This document shows, one piece after another, positions 11,201 through 21,281 of a stretch of 64,000 nt of DNA; the first letter of the stretch is position 1; each line of letters begins with the position of its first letter. The position numbers and the translations under genes are program-made. The stretch is from contig NC_081554.1 in assembly GCF_963082655.1 (NCBI RefSeq), forward strand, positions 56,655,869 through 56,719,868, given 5' to 3'. The notes under the pieces were generated by a model. It had not been told where the DNA came from and did no database searches. It saw nothing but the letters and a program-made list of their open reading frames with translations. This DNA comes from Stomoxys calcitrans (taxonomy: Eukaryota > Arthropoda > Insecta > Diptera > Muscidae).

Positions 11201-11915
11201 TAGCTTGGGGAAGGATTGTTTTAGTACCCTTTTGCTTGGGGAAGGATTGTTTTAGTACCCTTTCCCTTATGGAAGGGTAGTTTTAGCACCCTTTCTATTG
11301 GGGAAGGGTAGTTTTATTACCCTTTCCCTTAGTGAAGGGTAGTTTTTGTACGCTTTCCTTTGGTGAAGGGTAGTTTTTGTACCCTTTCCCTTGGGGAAGG
11401 GAAGTTTAGTACCCTTTCGCTGGGGGATGGTAATTTTGGTATCCTCTCCCTTGAAGAATGGTAGTTTTAGTATCCTTTTTCTTGGGGAATGATAGTTTTA
11501 GTACCCTTTTTCCCTTGCGAATGGTAGTTTTTGTACCTTTTTCCGTGGGGAAGGCTAGTTTTGTTACCCTTTCCCTTGGAAAAGGAAAGTTTTAGTACCT
11601 TTTCCTTTGGGGAAATGTTGTTTTGGTATTTTTTCCTTGGAGTAGGGTAGTTTTAGTAGCCTTTCCCTCGTGGAAAGGTAGTTTGAGTACCCCTTTCCTA
11701 TGGGAATAGTATTTTTGGTACCCTTTTCCTTGAGGAAATGTAGTAGGATGGGTAGTTTAAGTACTCTTTCACTTGGGTAAGTTTAGTTTTGGTACCCGTT
11801 TCCTTGAGGAAGGGTAGTTTTAATACAATTTTCTTTAGTTTAGAGTAATTTTGGTACCCATTTCCTTGTTTTAGGGTAGTTTTGATAACCTTTCCCCTGG
11901 GGAAGGATAGTTTTT
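8240..11915. repeat. ~31-bp minisatellite of hairpin monomers, ~3.7 kb
   Basis: More than 100 diverged copies of a unit built from AGTTTTAGTACCC, TTTCCCTTGGGGAA and GGGT. Each unit has TACCCTT-type and AAGGGTA-type arms around a CCCTTGGGG centre, so most monomers are near-palindromes separated by GTTTTAG. There are local deletions and length variants, and no gene. Degenerate AAAATTTTCTC/ATAAAATTT sequence flanks both ends. Confidence 0.93.
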
Positions 11916-12011
11916 CAAGAAATTTTCCATGTTTTTTTTTTTTCAAAAAAAAAAAAAATTTTATGGAAGTTTCTTTAAAGCATAATTTTCATAAAATATT
12001 CTATAAGGATA

Positions 12012-12176
12012 TATTAGGTTATCTAAGAGTGGCAGTCCTTTACAGTCTCACTTAGACAAGTTTAAGTCCATTGTGATACCACAGTAGCGACAGACCAAGG
12101 CTTCCGGCGGAAATCGAACCCACTAACCGTGCACTGGTAATCCAAGCTCGCTACGTACTCGGCTACCGGGGCGTCC
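12012..12176 (-). mobile_element. Small tRNA-derived SINE with perfect 13-bp target duplication
   Basis: TTCTATAAGGATA occurs at 11999-12011 and again at 12177-12189, exactly bracketing the 165-bp element. On the minus strand the head contains an A box (GGTAGCCGAGTACGTAG) and a B box (GTGGGTTCGATTTCC). The tail contains CTGTGGTATCACAATGGACT and ends in AACCTAATA. The tail resembles the 3' untranslated region of the LOA-like LINE relic ending near 3407, consistent with use of that LINE's machinery. The intact target duplication indicates a fairly recent insertion. Confidence 0.92.
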
Positions 12177-12189
12177 TTCTATAAGGATA

Positions 12190-13870
12190 AAATTTTCATA
12201 AAAATTTCGTTGAAGACCAAGACAAAAATTTTCTAGAAACCATCATTTCAGAGAAAAATTTCTGTAAAATATTCTCTTAAGATAAATTATGGATGAAATT
12301 TTCTCTAAGGAAAAAATGTTGATAAAATTATAAAATTTTCTCTAAGGACAAAATTTCATGAACTTTTTTTTTCGCATTTTGTGTTATCCACTGTTACGAA
12401 GATCAGATCTAGAGATTTGCCTTCGTTTGATGTTGGATACGAGACCGTTATCTCTCAAGCCTTCTTCTTAACTTATTTTTTCTCTTAGTGTCCTAAATTT
12501 GCAACTATTTGCAAAGGCCGGTACACGAGGTAGGGCATTCAAATACCTTTAAACTTTTATAAAGTTACCATAAACATCAGCATTACTGTTGGCATTAATG
12601 TTTTTGAAATTCCTATTTGCTGAGTTTACAAATTTAGACAGGCAACTAAAACAAATGTCTCCATCCCACTTGCTGTGCCACAAATATAATGTGGACAAAA
12701 GTGTTTAGGTAAACACAGCATTTGAATGGTCCTTCGAAACATTTTAAATTCCTCTCTCTTTTGTAAATTTGTTAAATATTTAAAATTGGTGTTAGCAAAA
12801 ATAATTTAATTTAAAGAGAGGGCAATGAAGCCTAGAATATTTCTAAAATGATGCTATGAGAAAATGGAAATTTTATCTTTAGAGAAAACGTCATGAAACT
12901 GTAGAGTTTTGGGGAAAATCTTAACAAAATTTTGTCTTTAAAGAAATTTTTTATGAGTTTAGGGAAAATCTTACACAAATTTTGTATAATTTTTTTGTGA
13001 ACATTTTTTCTTTTGAGAACATTTTGTTACTATTCTTTAGAGAAAATTTTATTGAAATCTTGTCGGAAATTGGATTTTCTTTGCTCTGTCACTTTTTTTG
13101 TAAATTATAGGTCATTATGGTCTAATTGTACATTAAATTTTTCCAATCGCCCACCATTTTTTGTTCCTTTTCCTTCACTTCAAGTTTAATTCTGTATTTT
13201 CTCTTAATTGTTCTCCAATTTCAGTTGGGCATCATCCTCTAACAAAGGAAAAAAACAATTTGCATATTTACAAGCGCCTAATTAGAATTTGTATACATTT
13301 TTATTTGTTTACCTGGCTCCTAGTTTTTTTTTCGAATGCTCCAATTATAGGCAAACGACTATTAGTTAATAGGCTGCCGGGAGAAGCAGCATCATAATAT
13401 TCCCTCTCAACACATAATTACACACCATAATCTCCCGATAATTATGCCCATATTGTATTTACAAATTTAATTATCTCAACCAAGTTTGGGATGCATAAAC
13501 AATGATGATGTAGCATGAGGAGAGGGGGGGCATCATCATGTTATTTATAAATATTGGTTTATAATTATGTGTTAGCTTATCCAATTTTTATTGGAAGTAA
13601 TTTCTTTGGTAGTTATAAAAAAAAGTTTAAAATAAACTCCATACATGTTGTTTGGGCTTCATTGCGATGAAGTGTTAAATTGGTTGTTTGTTTTTATTCA
13701 CACAAATGGTCATGTTGTGTAATTAAATAATAGAGTTGTTAACTTTAATTGAGTTTAATGCCTGTTCATTGGAGATTAGCCAATTGAGTTTTAATTTGAT
13801 AACGCAGAGAGTGTTATTAGCATGATGATTATTGTCTTACATTTTGCTGTATTCGAATGGGCTAGAACTA
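12190..13870. other. AT-rich DNA with scattered degenerate 29-bp-like motifs; no gene
   Basis: Isolated motifs such as GATGAAATTTTCTCTAAGG (near 12290) and AGAGAAAACGTCATGAAACT (near 12880) resemble single, decayed units of the 29-bp minisatellite at 38-49 kb. The open frame at 13161-13397 shows no domain. The rest looks like ordinary AT-rich non-coding DNA. Confidence 0.5.
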
Positions 13871-13873
13871 AAA

Positions 13874-15062
13874 AGTAAAACCGTGCTAAGTTCGGCCGGG
13901 CCGAATCTTGGGAGCCCACCACCAGGATTCTGTTAAAAATTTATAAAAACAAAATATTGTTGAAGGGCACAATTTTATTCTACATACCAAACTTCTGTCA
14001 AACCAGCAAAATTAAGCTTCTAGCTTCTTAAATGGGAGCTATATCAGGTTATAGACCGATTTGGGCCGTTAAGCAAAATCGGATGAAAATTGAGGCTTCC
14101 AGGGGCTCAAGAAGTCAAATCGGGAGTTCGGTTTATATGGGAGCTATACCAGGCTATAGACCGATTTGAACCTTACTTGTCACAGTTGTTGGAAGTCATA
14201 ATAGAACACCATGTGCAAAATTTTGGCCAAATCGGACAAAAATAGCGGCTTATAAAGGCTCAAGAAGTTAAGTCGGAAGATCGGTTTATATGGGAGCTAT
14301 ATCAGGTTATAGACCGATTTGGACCTTACTTGGTACAGTTGTTAGAAGTCAGAATAGAACACTATGTGCAAAATTTAAGCAAAATCGGATGAAAATTGGG
14401 GCTTCCAGGGGCTCAAGAACTCAAATCGGGAGATCGGTTTATATGGGAGCTATACCGGGTTATCGACCGATGTGTACCGCACTTAACACAGTTGTTAAAG
14501 GTTATAAGAGAACACCATATGCAAAATTTTGCCCAAATCGTACCATAATTGCGGCTTGTAAGGGCTCAAGAAGTCAAATCGGGAGATCGGTTTATATGGG
14601 AGCTATATCAGGTTATGGACCGATTTGGACCTTACTTGGTACAATTGTTAGAAGTCATAATAAAACAATATGTGCAAAATTTCAGCCAAATTGGATAAAA
14701 ACTGAGGGTTCCAGGGGCTCAAGAAGTCAAAACGGGAGATCGGTTTATATGGGAGCTATACCAGGTTATAGACCGATTTGGATCGCATTTAACACAGTTG
14801 TTAAAGGTTATAAGATAACAGCGCGTGCAAAATTTCAGCCAAATCGTACCGAAATTGCGGCTTGTAAGGGCTCAAGAAGTCAAATCGGGAGATCGGTTTA
14901 TATGGGAGCTATATCAGGTTATAGACCGATTTGGGCCTTACTTGGTACAGTTGTTAGAATTCATAATAGAACACTATGTGCAAAATTTAAAGAAAATCGG
15001 ACAGAAATTGTGGCTTTCAGGGACTCAAGAAGTCAAACCGAGAGATCGGTTTATATGGGAGA
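13874..15062 (+). repeat. ~153-bp tandem array C with palindromic 5' end
   Basis: Starts with a 5' end common to this superfamily: GTGCTAAG followed by the palindrome TTCGGCCGGGCCGAA (13891-13905) and CCCACCACC. Seven to eight monomers of 153-154 bp follow, with GATCGGTTTATATGGGAGCT recurring near 14281, 14435, 14589, 14742, 14896 and 15049. Because 153 is divisible by three, a 258-codon frame (14290-15066) stays open across the array; it is a repeat translation and not a gene. The array breaks off at 15062. Confidence 0.88.
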
Positions 15063-15180
15063 CTAGCCGAATCGGTGCTGCGCCTTCTTTAACTCTCGAA
15101 TATCTTTTAAGGGTGCAGACACTTCACCCTGAATGTTGATTATCGAACTCGTGCCATATGTCCCCCTATGACGCTGAATT
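15062..15180 (+). repeat. Dispersed ~110-bp repeat plus SINE-head-like remnant
   Basis: The string GCTGCGCCTTCTTTAACTCT and a following CACTTC-CCTGAATG block also occur, reversed, at 33075-33178. In both places a degraded stretch resembling the SINE tRNA head (CCTATGACGCTGAA here) lies alongside. The two copies therefore share a boundary, suggesting one element of unknown class. Confidence 0.5.
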
Positions 15181-15249
15181 GTCGGGTAATGGGCGGTCCC
15201 GAGGCACCAGACTACAACAATAGAAGCCATGTTTTGTTTTTGGTGACGG

Positions 15250-15765
15250 AACAATGGTGAAAAAAGGATGCAGATATTAATCTGCCCCATGTCACTATAG
15301 ACATACACCTAAGCCAGTAATCGGCTTGTTGTGCGCTCTAAAAACTACAAAGTAAACTCGAAAAAGAAAATTCAAATTTTTAGTAAATGCTCCAAAGTCT
15401 CATCATCTTCCCCACATGCCCTACACATGCTATCACTTGCCGCACCAATTTTGCATAACTGAGTTCGTGGTCTTATGTGTCCCGTTATGACACTAAAAGC
15501 TATACTGACCGTAAAAGCGTCGTCCTCTCACCAGCCGGATCAGCCCATAAGATTTTCGCCGTCCTATCGCTGTTCCACAGTGTTACATGCGAGTTTTTTG
15601 ACCACGCGCTTAAATCGAACAGCGTCGACCCGAAAGGCTTCGGGTTAACCAAGTTTATCGACGGCAGTCCTCTGGCTAAATCGTCTTCCCTTTCATTCCC
15701 CCTTACTCCGCCGGGCGGCACCCAAACGGTGCGGATTTTGCCAACCAAAGAGAGAACTTTAATCT
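15250..15765 (-). pseudogene. LOA/R1-like LINE 3' relic: RNase H end and zinc-finger tail
   Basis: From 15765 downward a frame reads GKIRTVWVPPGGVRGNERED then DLARGLPS, which is the conserved end of a LINE RNase H domain (VWVPGH.G..GNE.AD.LA). It continues to ILWADPAGERT. In another frame near 15390-15440, CRACGEDDETLEHLL supplies the C-terminal CCHC-type knuckle. The remaining bases to about 15250 would be the 3' untranslated region. The upstream RT and endonuclease are absent. At least one frameshift separates the two parts. Confidence 0.78.
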
Positions 15766-15889
15766 CCTTCTTAAACTCCTTGGTGACTGTAAGAATTCCA
15801 AAAAATTTTTCGAACGAATCGCATCACAAATCTCCGAGATCTGATGTTTTTAAAAATTAGGGTAATGAGAAGTGCTTTTTAGGGGAGCT

Positions 15890-16420
15890 ATGGCAGCTCA
15901 GACATTTCGACTGAAATATGGATATCAAATTCGTGCATCACTCCCAAGTCCCTTTAATTTGAGTCCCATATTGCCATGGTCGGTAAACAAGAACCGTTCG
16001 GAGGGTGTTTTGAACTCCAATTTGCCATAGTCGGATATGAAGTACAGTTTAGGGGGTGGTGCCCTAAAGCACCCTCAAAACTGAACTTCATATCTCACCG
16101 AACACTTAGCTCCAAAATTGGATATCAAATTCGTTTTCTACTCTCAAATATCTTTCATTTGAGTCCCATATTGTCATAATGGGTCATTTAACCTACTTGA
16201 CCTATTTTTAGGAGGAATAGCGCCACCTGGATTTGAACGCAAATTTTAATGTCATATTGTATTTTTCATGCCATATTCGTAATCTAATGTCGAATACTTT
16301 TCATTTGAGTCCCAGATAAGATATTCGTTTTCTATTCTCCAATACCTTTGATATGATAACCATATTGTACCCAAAGGTAAGAGGGAGGGACCGCCCCATC
16401 CGATATCTAAAAATTATATA
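15890..16420 (-). repeat. Dispersed repeat K, reversed copy
   Basis: Contains the reversed hallmark blocks of the family at 4.7 kb: TTTCATTTGAGTCCCATATT (twice), GATATCAAATTCGT and ATTATATAGCCTATGTTTC. It is AT-rich non-coding sequence ending next to a LINE relic. Confidence 0.7.
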
Positions 16421-16424
16421 GCCT

Positions 16425-16745
16425 ATGTTTCTTTCCAGACATGCTATTACTTGCCACACCTATTCTGCATAAGTGAGCTCTTAGTTCTATGATACCGAAA
16501 GCTATACTGAAGTCCTTCATACATCCGCACAGTTATAGCCTTGTCTTTTTATGATCCGGATCACCCCATAGGATTTTCGTCGTCCTACCGGCCGTTTCGC
16601 AAATAACGCAGGTCCTTGACCGGGTACCAGTGTTAGCATAGAATAATTGGTAGTTGATATGGTTCAGTCCAGAAATTTTGTTCCGGGTCGTCCATGTCTC
16701 CTGAATTAAGGCAATATGAATCTTGCCCTTGCTGATTTTCTCCAT
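16425..16745 (-). pseudogene. LINE endonuclease N terminus fused to an RNase H tail
   Basis: A minus-strand frame (16745-16533) starts MEKISKGKIHIALIQETW, the first conserved block of apurinic-type LINE endonucleases, and continues to LNHINYQLFYANTGTRSRTC. It then passes directly into CETAGRTTKILWGDPDHK, which resembles the end of the RNase H domain in the relic at 15.5 kb (AKILWADPAGERT). Nearly all of the endonuclease, RT and RNase H has therefore been deleted. The breakpoint is near 16600. Confidence 0.68.
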
Positions 16746-16799
16746 CAGAGCGTGTGTAGCAGTCTCGCTCCGGGGGAGGTTTATCTAGATTACCTCAAT

Positions 16800-17385
16800 C
16801 ATTGGTCCTCCAGTAGATGGGCATCTTGGGAGTAGGTGATGATCTCATCGTCCGCTCCCTGTTCTTTAGACTGTATTGACCTTGCTGTCACTGCATTGCC
16901 TGATATCATGGTATAAGGTTATTTGCTTATCCTAGTCTTCCGAATCTTTATAAAGTCGATAATGGCTCCATCGTCGGGTCCCTGTTCGTTAGGCTGTATC
17001 GAGTTTTCATTACCTGTACTGCCTGATGTTTCAATACTAGGATCTTTGCCTATCTTAGTCTTCCAAATCTTAAGTATATGGGCTTCTTGGGAATAGGTGA
17101 TGGTACGATCGTCTAGTCTTCCGAATCTTGAAGTCGATGATGGATCTGTCGTCGGATCCCTGTTTGTTAGACAGCGTCCGGCAGTGCAGTGGCGAGAGAC
17201 CCGCCACTGCACTGCCGGACATTTTAGTATTAAGATCTTTGCTTATCCTAGTCTTGCCAATATTGGGGGCAAGTTGTCGGCCCCCTGTTTGTTGGACTAT
17301 GTTGAGTAACCTGCCACTGCTCGGCTTAATGTCTCAATGTGAGAATTTCTGCCTATCCTAGTCTTCCCAATTTTGCAAAGACAGC
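16800..17385 (-). repeat. Imperfect tandem repeats in the ORF1-ORF2 region of a LINE relic
   Basis: The strings TATCCTAGTCTTCC.AAT, GATGGATCTGTCGTCGGATCCCTG and CCTGTTTGTTAGAC recur with variation near 16920, 17056, 17110, 17230 and 17360. In the minus frame these give repeated segments such as EQGPDDGAIIDFIKIRKTRI. This looks like an amplified C-terminal tail of the LINE ORF1 protein ending near 17385. One unit contains a perfect hairpin (17176-17220). Confidence 0.55.
17176..17220. repeat. Perfect 19-bp inverted repeat, 7-nt loop
   Basis: The left arm GTCCGGCAGTGCAGTGGCG (17176-17194) is exactly complementary to the right arm (17202-17220), with the loop AGAGACC. It is GC-rich in an otherwise AT-rich region and is embedded in the tandem repeats of a LINE relic. 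Confidence 0.9.
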
Positions 17386-18360
17386 CTTGCTACCGTAGTG
17401 CGCCATGCCTTTAGTCTTAGCCAAACTCGTGACGTTGACTTGATAAATACCTACCACAAGCAGAATTCCTTCCGCCTTCTCCTCCCTGTGAAAAACCTCC
17501 CGCTTCTGTGTGACCAAACCTTGGTTTTGCTTGTCCAAGAATCCCAACATGCGTTCAGTCGCAAATTTACTGCCCCTTCCCTTGATGAAGACCATCACCT
17601 TTGTGAGCTGGTGGATGTCCATCTTTTTCACCAGGCCGAGCTTTGCTCCCTCCCAGGGAGCGTGGATACCTCTGATGAGCTGTTTGACATTATCAATACA
17701 CTCCGCCGTTGCAAAACACAGCGTGAAGATATCCCCTCTATACTCTCAGCTCATCATTTGTATGGTTGGACCCTCTACAGAGTTCTACACATATTCGAAA
17801 ATCCGCTCGTTTACCAGATCCTCTACTTGGGACCGATGATATGGTAGAATCCTACCGGATGCACTGCCGGTGTTGATGACTGCATAAGTCAGCTCATTTC
17901 TGTTGTGCTTCCTTGCCATTCTGGCGTAATAGGGCGGCTCCTTACCATTCTCAGCGATCATATTCCCCTTTCGTGATGGCTATGGCCTCCTTTTGGAAGA
18001 CTCAGGGGCCTTGCGCCCTTCCTTCGTTCCTGTTCCGACTTTGTCTACCTCCGCAGAATACTGTCTGGAGTCTCCATTGCGGGATGGCTGCCTTGGTTCT
18101 ACCAGAGTACTTGAAAGCGGGAAGCTCTTTTTCTTTTTTAGCATTTTAGCAGTGTTATGTGCTTCGGGAGATCTGATCCTTTTTCCAGCTTTCCTAGAAG
18201 TGTTTGGAATGTCAGTTGTATCCCTTTTAGCATCCAGCGCTGCCGGTCGATACTCCTCTGTCTCCATCTCATGCTCCGCTTCGCTTTCTCGGTCTGCTTG
18301 TGAGCTTGCCCAGGACTCCTTCTAAGTAGTCTTCCGAATTTGGTCCAGTTGGGTTTCACC
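17386..18360 (-). pseudogene. LOA-like LINE ORF1 (gag-like) relic
   Basis: On the minus strand a broken frame between about 17840 and 17386 includes CIDNVKQLIRG, then KKMDIHQLTKVMVFIKGRG, then ATERMLGFLDKQNQGL and a final HYGSKAVFAKLG. This fits the C-terminal nucleic-acid-binding half of ORF1 proteins in LOA/Bilbo-type LINEs, as I recognise them. Several stops interrupt it. The N-terminal part (17900-18360) is basic and low-complexity and matches the fragment at 1048-1260. It lies immediately upstream of the endonuclease relic in the same orientation, so one decayed LINE probably spans 16425-18480. Confidence 0.6.
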
Positions 18361-18479
18361 TAATACCGAAAAGTTATCGAATTCAACGCTGACCGTGCTG
18401 TTCTAACCCTAAAGTACCGATGGTCCCACAAGGAGTGCTCTATGGAATCCATGGTTGTGTTTTCCCAGCCCGGCCGATT

Positions 18480-19325
18480 TTAACACATATTTCGTTTTGT
18501 TGTTGCTTATGTGTCTGCCCCTCTTCGCATAAAATTGCGAATTATGAATGTAAAATGTAATGCCATCTACAATTTATAGAATTCGATTAACAACTTGCAG
18601 CCATAAACCATAAAAATTTTGTGTTATCCATGAGGAAAAACAAAACGCACAACTACAACATTGAATGCTGCTATGGTGGCACGGCGGACGGAATCCTTGC
18701 ATATGCAAATGTCAACAGTGTATCGACCATAAAATATGCGTAGTTAAGCCATGATTGTGCGCGGCACTATAAAATTGTATTGCTGCTAGACATTTCATAC
18801 ACACCAATGCAACCAACACCCCCACACATTGACATAGCCATAATGATAAACGATACAATTTTGTATTTTGGTCCAAATGCATTGCTGTGAATCATGATAG
18901 GGGGTGAAATGTCAAGCAACAGCCAAACAACAAGGGTTCGGCTGTGACATTAACAAACAAACAAAATGCGTAACCCAGAGTCACATGAAAAGTTAATAGA
19001 GTCACATAATGCGCTCTTATATAACCGGTTAGAATGTCTCATTTCATTTTTATAGCTTTTTGGCAATATTGGAATTTTTTGCTGTTTGCCTACATTGTTG
19101 TTGGTGGCAATGGAGTTGTTTTACATAAAAAAAGATTGTAAGAATAAAAATTTTGATAAAATTTTGCATTCGAGCTGCTGCCCTTGTAGTGTTGGTTTAA
19201 AGATAAATATTTAGCAATGAATATGACTAACGCCTTCTATTGGAGAGGGCATAAAATACTTGGTTATGCGGAATATAAACACATTATGTTAAAATAATAT
19301 TCATTTTCCATAATTTTAGTTTAAA
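18480..19325. other. No gene or repeat recognised
   Basis: Low-copy-looking AT-rich DNA between a LINE relic and array D. It contains no long frame and no recognisable repeat block. Confidence 0.4.
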
Positions 19326-19331
19326 AACCAA

Positions 19332-21118
19332 AATAAGTTCGGCTGGGCCGAATCTTATATACCCTCCACCATGGATCGCATTTGTCGAGTTCTATGCGCA
19401 GTATCTCTTTTTAGGCAAACAAAGAATATTGAATAAGAACTGTTATGCTATTGGATCTATATCAAGTTATACTCCGATTCGGACCATAAATGAATGCTGA
19501 ACATTGTAGAAGTCATTGGGTAATATTTCAGTTCATTCGGGTAAGAGTTTGCGCCTTGTAGGGGCTTAAGAAGCAAAATCGGGAGATAGGTTTTTATGAG
19601 AGTTGTATCAAGCTATTGATTGATTTAGACCATATTGGACACGCATTTTGAAGGTCATTGCCGTTGTACAAAATTTCAGCCAAAACGGATGAGAATTGCG
19701 CCATCTAGAGGCTCAAGAAGACAAGATCCCAGATCGGTTTATATGCCACCTATATCAGGTTCTATACCAATTTAAGCCATAATTAGCACAGTTATTGTAA
19801 GTCATAACAAAACACCTCATGCGAAATTTCAGTTAAATCGGATAAGAATTGCTCGCTCTATTGGCTTAAGAAGTCAAGATTCAAGATCGATTTATATGAC
19901 AGCTATACCAGATTATAAACCGATTTAAATCATACATAACACAGTTGTTGGAAGTGACACGAAAACACTACATGCAAAATTTCAGTCAAATCGGACGAGA
20001 ATTGCGCCCTCTAGAGGCTCAAGAAGTCAAGACCCCAGATCGGTTTATATGGCAGCTATATCAGGTTATGAACCGATTTAAACCATACATAGCGTAGTTG
20101 TTGGAAGTGATACCAAAACACTACGTGCAAAATTTCAGTAAAATCGGACGAGAATTGAGCCCTCTAGAGGCTCAAGAAGTCAAGACCCCAGATCGGTTTA
20201 TATGGCAGCTATATCAAAACATGGACCGATTTAAACCATACATAGCGCAGTTATTGGAAGTGATACCAAAACACTACGTGCAAAATTTCAGGCGAATCGT
20301 ACGAGAATTGCGCCCTCTCGAGGCTCAAGGATCTCAAGACCCAAGATCGGTTTATATGACAGCTATATCAAAACATGGACCGATTTAAACCATACTAAGC
20401 GCTGTTGTTGGAAGTGATACCAAAACACTACGTGCAAAATTTCAGTAAAATCGGACGAGAATTGCGCCCTCTAGAGACTCAAGGATCTCAAGACCCAAGA
20501 TCGGTTTATATGACAGCTATATCAAAACATGGACCGATTTAATCCATACTAAGCGCTGTTGTTGGAAGTGATACCAAAACACTACGTGCAAAGTTTCAGA
20601 CGAATCGTACGAGAATTGCGCCCTCTAGAGGCTCAAGAAATCAAGACCCCAGATCGGTATATATGGCAGCTATATCAAAACATGTACCGATTTGCGCCAT
20701 ACTTAGCGCAGTTGTTGGAAGTGATACTAAAACACTACGCGCAAAATTTCAGTCAAATCGAATAAGATTTGCGCCCTCTAGAGGCTCAGGAAGTCAAGAT
20801 CCCAGATCGGTTTATATGGCAGCTATATCAAAGCATGGGCCGATTTAAACCATACTTAGCGCAGTTATTGGAAGTGACACCAAAACCCTACGTGCAAAAT
20901 TTCAGTCAAATCGGATAAGAATTGCGCCCTCTATAGGCTCAAGAAGTCAAGACCCAAGATCGGTTTATATGACAGCTATATCAAAACATGGACCGATTTA
21001 AACCATACTAAGCGCTGTTGTTGGAAGTGATACCAAAACACTACGTGCAAAATTTCAGGCGAATCGTACGAGAATTGCGCCCTCTAGAGGCTCAAGTAAT
21101 CAAGACCCCAAATCGGTA
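19332..21118 (+). repeat. ~153-bp tandem array D, 5' end intact, 3' end cut by a LINE
   Basis: Opens with the palindrome-like TTCGGCTGGGCCGAA (19338-19352) and TATATACCCTCCACCATGGA, the superfamily 5' end. About eleven monomers follow, with GATCGGTTTATATGGCAGCT or close variants recurring roughly every 153 bp. Each monomer also has CAAAATTTCAGTCAAATCGG and TTGCGCCCTCTAGAGGCTCA. The array stops mid-monomer at a (GTA)n tract that is the 3' tail of the LINE. Confidence 0.9.
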
Positions 21119-21281
21119 TAGTAGTAGTAGTAGGACTTCTTTATTCGAATAAAATCTTTGATTCATAGCAGATATGTTACTTAAAATTAATTTTCTAAAT
21201 ATGTACATTTATTCTTAGAAAGAAGTAATATTTATTAGCGACTATGTGTATAACGTCTGTCGCATAAACTTTAAGTTTTAA

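Noticed and set aside
11698..11946. Lysine-rich 82-codon frame
   Set aside because: It lies in the hairpin minisatellite and poly(T) end, so its composition reflects the repeat.
12095..12176. Apparent Leu/Ser-type tRNA gene
   Set aside because: It is the head of a 165-bp SINE bounded by a 13-bp target duplication.
14290..15066. 258-codon open frame resembling a repeat protein
   Set aside because: It is a translation of the ~153-bp tandem array, open because the monomer length is a multiple of three; similar frames arise in the other arrays on both strands.
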